A stretch of DNA of 8,167 nucleotides from Bacillota bacterium (GTDB lineage Bacteria; Bacillota; Limnochordia; Darwinibacteriales; Darwinibacteriaceae): the NCBI GenBank assembly GCA_012799115.1, contig JAAZLY010000033.1, positions 1 through 8,167 on the forward strand. Reading direction: 5' to 3'. A model generated the notes under the pieces. It was not told where the DNA came from. It made no database searches and saw only the letters and a program-made list of their open reading frames with translations. Of the stretch, positions 5,999 to 8,167 are shown in pieces. Position numbers and translations under genes: made by a program. Position 1 is the stretch's first letter. Each line of letters starts with the position of its first letter.

Positions 5999-6283
5999 CT
6001 ACTCACGTTCCTCAATGGTCACCCAGACAGGATCGCCCACTTGTTTGCCAATCTTGGCTCGTATGTCTTTCCTAATACCAATGATATAACAGATGGTACC
6101 GTCGGCGTTCTTGACTCCCATGTTGACGACACTTCCGTCATAGGGCTCACCATCAAAGGTAGCGTGTACCTTTACCCTTCCCTTGCCAAACTCGGCCCTA
6201 ACATCAAAGGGAAAGACAACAAAGGCGCCACCCCTGTCGCCAGCTTGGATAGGAGCACTGTATTCATAGGTTTTCTGCCTCAT
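5999..6283 (-). CDS. DUF1905 domain protein
   Basis: The 94-residue, soluble, probably all-beta protein shows the DUF1905 pattern: AFVVFPFDVRAEFGKGRVKVHATFDGEPYDGSVVNMG, followed by a YIIGIRKDIRAKIGKQVGDPVWVTIEE ending. The biochemical role of this domain is not established. In other bacteria it can be joined to a further C-terminal domain; here it stands alone. The ATG at 6283 has a GGGGGG ribosome site (6291-6296) 7 bases upstream, inside the 18-base gap after the peptidase stop codon, so it is probably co-transcribed with the peptidase upstream and the DUF2200 gene downstream. Confidence 0.88.
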   Translation of the reverse strand: MRQKTYEYSAPIQAGDRGGAFVVFPFDVRAEFGKGRVKVHATFDGEPYDGSVVNMGVKNADGTICYIIGIRKDIRAKIGKQVGDPVWVTIEERE

Positions 6284-6301
6284 TCATCTGCCCCCCGTCC
6301 T

Positions 6302-7660
6302 TCACATGCCCTGTAAGTAGGTTAGAATCAGGCGAACGACCTGCTCCAACTTCTCCTCATCGAGCACGTCCGCGTTATCGGTCATACGGTGCATGACAGA
6401 ATGATCTGCTTGAATCAAGTTAATGGCAGGGATCCCCTGCTCTGCAAAGGAGCGATGATCCGAGCCGTTACTCTGTCCACCCTCGGCAGGAATGCCCAGT
6501 TTGTGACTTTGGGCGAGCAACTCCAATTGTAACGTAGATTCAACTCCAGGACCTGTTTCAATGGATAGCACGTCGTTTTTCTTCGCACCAACACTGTCAA
6601 TGTTGATCATGATCGTAGCATCCTTGGGGTAGGGCCAGTGCGAGGCCAAGAACCTTGACCCATACATCCCCTGTTCTTCCCCATTGAAGGCCACAAAAAC
6701 CACCGTCGGATCTAGACTCAACTGTTCATGCCTAAGGAGGGCAGCGCACTCTAATAGTACGGCTACTCCAGAAGCGTTGTCATGGGCGCTTGGATTGAGT
6801 GTACCAGCCATGGTACTCCCCGCACCATCGAAATGCGCGCCGATGATGACATATTGGCGGTCGTTCGTAGGACCTTCCTCTAACCTGCCAGGAACGAGTC
6901 CTACGACATTTTTGACCTCGACCTCAGTTAATTCATAATCCGCTACCATCCTTAACCCAGACCCGCGCTCAGCCGCTCTAACGAGCTCCCAAAAAGCCTC
7001 TGTCCTAACAGAAAACAAAAGTGGTAGTTGCGCCGGGTTGTCTAGTTCCTCGAATGTGACAAACAAGGATGTAGGGAAGGTTTGATCACCGATATCGGCT
7101 TCTATGATCAAGCCCGCTGGCTTGGGCGAAGTAGTCACTAAGTGCTGCATAATCTCATTTTGGTTTGGCTCAAACACGGACTCAGGAATTAAGAGCACCC
7201 GCCCTGGCAAGTCGGCAAGCCCTGTCGTCAGGTGTTTCAATTGCTCAACTCGCCTGAGTACTACCGCCGATCCTGTAACCGCCCCCTGGTTTGTCAGTCC
7301 TTGGCCAAGGGCTACAACAAAGTCCTCGAGATATTGCAGTGAATTACTCTCTTCCCCTTGCGCCGAGACGATGGCCAACTGCGGCGCACCATCAACGAGA
7401 AATCTAGCAGGCTGGGTGTATTCTTGGTGGTAATCTTCTAGCCCCGCCATTGGCTCGAGTCCCAACTCAGCAAACAGTGAGGCAATGTAGTGAGCTGCAC
7501 GATCGTTTCCAGAGGTCCCCGTTAGGCGCCCAGCAAAGAGTGAAGAGGATAGTTCTTCAACCACTGGGATCATCTTCGAACTAGAACTTGCGGTGGCAGT
7601 GACGACCATCACTGCAGCACAGACAACTGTCGTCAATATCTTCTTCAACGCGCGCCCCAT
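6302..7660 (-). CDS. Secreted M28-family zinc aminopeptidase
   Basis: This 452-residue exported metallopeptidase probably removes N-terminal residues from peptides outside the membrane. A Sec signal peptide is clear: MGRALKK, a hydrophobic core, then a likely cut near TATA-SSSS (about residue 25). No lipobox fits. The zinc ligands of family M28 are visible in order: His276 in IIGAHFDG, Asp294 in PSAHDNASG, the Glu328-Glu329 pair in FNGEEQGMYGS, Asp355 in MINIDSVG, and His424 in MHRMTDNAD. Residues about 100-240 look like an inserted protease-associated (PA-type) domain. The frame is open upstream to TTG 7693, which overlaps the DUF4180 stop as TTGA. I prefer ATG 7660 because it begins directly with a signal peptide and has GGGGAG upstream (12 bases, rather long), while TTG 7693 has almost no ribosome site. 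The substrate is unknown. The gene follows DUF4180 closely. Confidence 0.9.
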   Translation of the reverse strand: MGRALKKILTTVVCAAVMVVTATASSSSKMIPVVEELSSSLFAGRLTGTSGNDRAAHYIASLFAELGLEPMAGLEDYHQEYTQPARFLVDGAPQLAIVSAQGEESNSLQYLEDFVVALGQGLTNQGAVTGSAVVLRRVEQLKHLTTGLADLPGRVLLIPESVFEPNQNEIMQHLVTTSPKPAGLIIEADIGDQTFPTSLFVTFEELDNPAQLPLLFSVRTEAFWELVRAAERGSGLRMVADYELTEVEVKNVVGLVPGRLEEGPTNDRQYVIIGAHFDGAGSTMAGTLNPSAHDNASGVAVLLECAALLRHEQLSLDPTVVFVAFNGEEQGMYGSRFLASHWPYPKDATIMINIDSVGAKKNDVLSIETGPGVESTLQLELLAQSHKLGIPAEGGQSNGSDHRSFAEQGIPAINLIQADHSVMHRMTDNADVLDEEKLEQVVRLILTYLQGM

Positions 7661-7689
7661 TCTTCCAGTCAGCTCCCCATTAGTAGGAT

Positions 7690-8055
7690 TCAAGCTCTGC
7701 TCAACTTCTCAATAGCGATCTCTTCGGAAGGTACAAAGAAGATGTCTCTGCCCTGATTGCTCTCATACATGAAGTCTGCTAACGCTTTACTCGTGTAACC
7801 CGAAAAATCGCCAAAGATGGCCAGTTTGAACTGGTATGTTACGGCTTTCTGCAGAATCTCCCCGGCGATCCTGGTACGCAAGTCAAAAAAGTCCTCAACG
7901 AACGCCTCTTTGGCGACTGCAATACGATGACTGCCTGTTTCGTAGTTCACAGTCATCATGAAGTCCAAGGCACTCTGTACATCCGAAATGCAGACCTCAT
8001 CGCTATTTACAATCGCTATCTCGATACCATTCACAGCCACTTTTCTTACATTCAT
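7690..8055 (-). CDS. DUF4180 family protein
   Basis: The 121-residue soluble protein matches the DUF4180 family along its length: VCISDVQSALDFMMTVNYETGSHRIAV, then EDFFDLRTRIAGEILQKAVTY, then KLAIFGDFSGYTSKALADFMYESNQG and FFVPSEEIAIEKL. The function is unknown and no catalytic motif is obvious; there is no signal peptide or membrane segment, so it is probably cytoplasmic. The ATG at 8055 is preceded by an AGGAGAGGAAG purine tract at a suitable distance. It is the first complete gene of the run that continues with the M28 peptidase, and its stop codon overlaps a potential TTG start of that gene. Confidence 0.87.
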   Translation of the reverse strand: MNVRKVAVNGIEIAIVNSDEVCISDVQSALDFMMTVNYETGSHRIAVAKEAFVEDFFDLRTRIAGEILQKAVTYQFKLAIFGDFSGYTSKALADFMYESNQGRDIFFVPSEEIAIEKLSRA

Positions 8056-8075
8056 TTCAAGTCTTCCTCTCCTGG

Positions 8076-8167
8076 CTAGTCGCTAACACTTAGCCTGAAC
8101 ATGATCTCATGCAGACTAGGTTCTGCTTTAGAACAAGAACTCCTTTCTACATCACCTCCTTCACGAC
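8076..8167 (-). other. Right-edge region: possible 3' end of an upstream gene, or leader of the DUF4180 operon
   Basis: One minus-strand frame is open from the window edge to a TAG at 8078-8076, ending EPSLHEIMFRLSVSD. That would leave a 20-base gap before DUF4180, like the gaps elsewhere in this operon. Against it, 29 open codons can occur by chance, and the stretch holds Shine-Dalgarno-like AAGGAGGTGAT (8150-8160) and small palindromes: GTTCT-AAAGC-AGAAC and GCTAA-GTG-TTAGC (8082-8094). A second frame ends sooner as VVKEVM-stop. I see no convincing promoter here. Confidence 0.25.

Noticed and set aside
7104..7433. Plus-strand open frames opposite the peptidase and other genes
   Set aside because: They are antisense shadows of well-supported minus-strand genes, with unlikely compositions rich in Ser, Thr, Arg and Cys.
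7691..7693. TTG start for the peptidase overlapping the DUF4180 stop (TTGA)
   Set aside because: It is attractive as a coupled start, but there is little ribosome-site sequence before it, and ATG 7660 begins directly with a standard signal peptide. It is kept only as an alternative.
8093..8117. TGA...TCA pair near the right edge as a third Crp/Fnr site
   Set aside because: The spacing between half-sites is 8 bases rather than 6, and no -10 box lies at a matching distance.
8145..8162. ATCACCTCCTT on the plus strand, resembling the 3' end of 16S rRNA
   Set aside because: The preceding bases do not match the conserved 16S end (no GGCTGG before it). It is better read as a Shine-Dalgarno-like tract on the minus strand.
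1..8167. Mobile element, CRISPR array, toxin-antitoxin or phage defence system
   Set aside because: No repeat-spacer pattern, transposase, integrase or recognisable defence protein is present; all main frames are accounted for by the genes listed.

Overview
The window reads as a stretch of chromosome from an anaerobic, fermentative Bacillota (clostridia-like) bacterium. The signs are a complete glycyl-radical pyruvate formate-lyase system, purine-rich Shine-Dalgarno sites, compact co-directional operons, and small domain families (DUF2200, DUF4180, DUF1905) that I know mainly from Firmicutes. Base composition is intermediate. A genus cannot be named from this sequence. Every convincing gene lies on the minus strand, so transcription runs from high to low coordinates. 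I see no tRNA, rRNA, CRISPR array, transposase or phage gene.

Right part (about 8167 down to 5609): a tightly spaced run of four genes. In transcription order they are a DUF4180 protein, a secreted M28-family zinc aminopeptidase, a DUF1905 protein and a DUF2200 protein. Gaps are only about 18 to 30 bases, so this looks like one operon whose promoter is at or beyond the right edge.

Middle (5614 down to 4208): a good sigma-A-type promoter (TTGACG-17-TATAGT) drives a two-gene membrane-protein operon. The first gene is a dolichol-kinase/CTP-dependent lipid-kinase-like protein. The second is a short protein of the cation-diffusion-facilitator (CDF) fold whose metal-binding positions look degenerate. 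A strong intrinsic terminator overlaps the end of the second gene.

Left part (4066 down to 130): the pyruvate formate-lyase operon. pflB (759 aa, all catalytic motifs present) is followed 25 bases later by an unusual gene that fuses the radical-SAM PFL-activating enzyme to a complete Crp/Fnr-type transcription factor in one 500-residue chain. An intrinsic terminator follows. The pflB promoter has a consensus TATAAT, almost no -35 box, and a perfect GTGA-N6-TCAC palindrome centred at -41.5 from the predicted start site, which is the standard position for class II Crp/Fnr activation. The recognition helix of the fused regulator carries the R-E-T-x-x-R pattern that CRP uses to read GTGA. A second site with the same TGAT-N4-GTCA core lies at 86-99, again at -41.5 from a plausible extended -10, ahead of a gene that starts at the left edge.

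The main hypothesis is a self-contained circuit in which one polypeptide both installs the glycyl radical on PFL and controls transcription of its own operon, and probably of the next one. The fusion and the sites are visible in the sequence; autoregulation and the signal sensed are inference.
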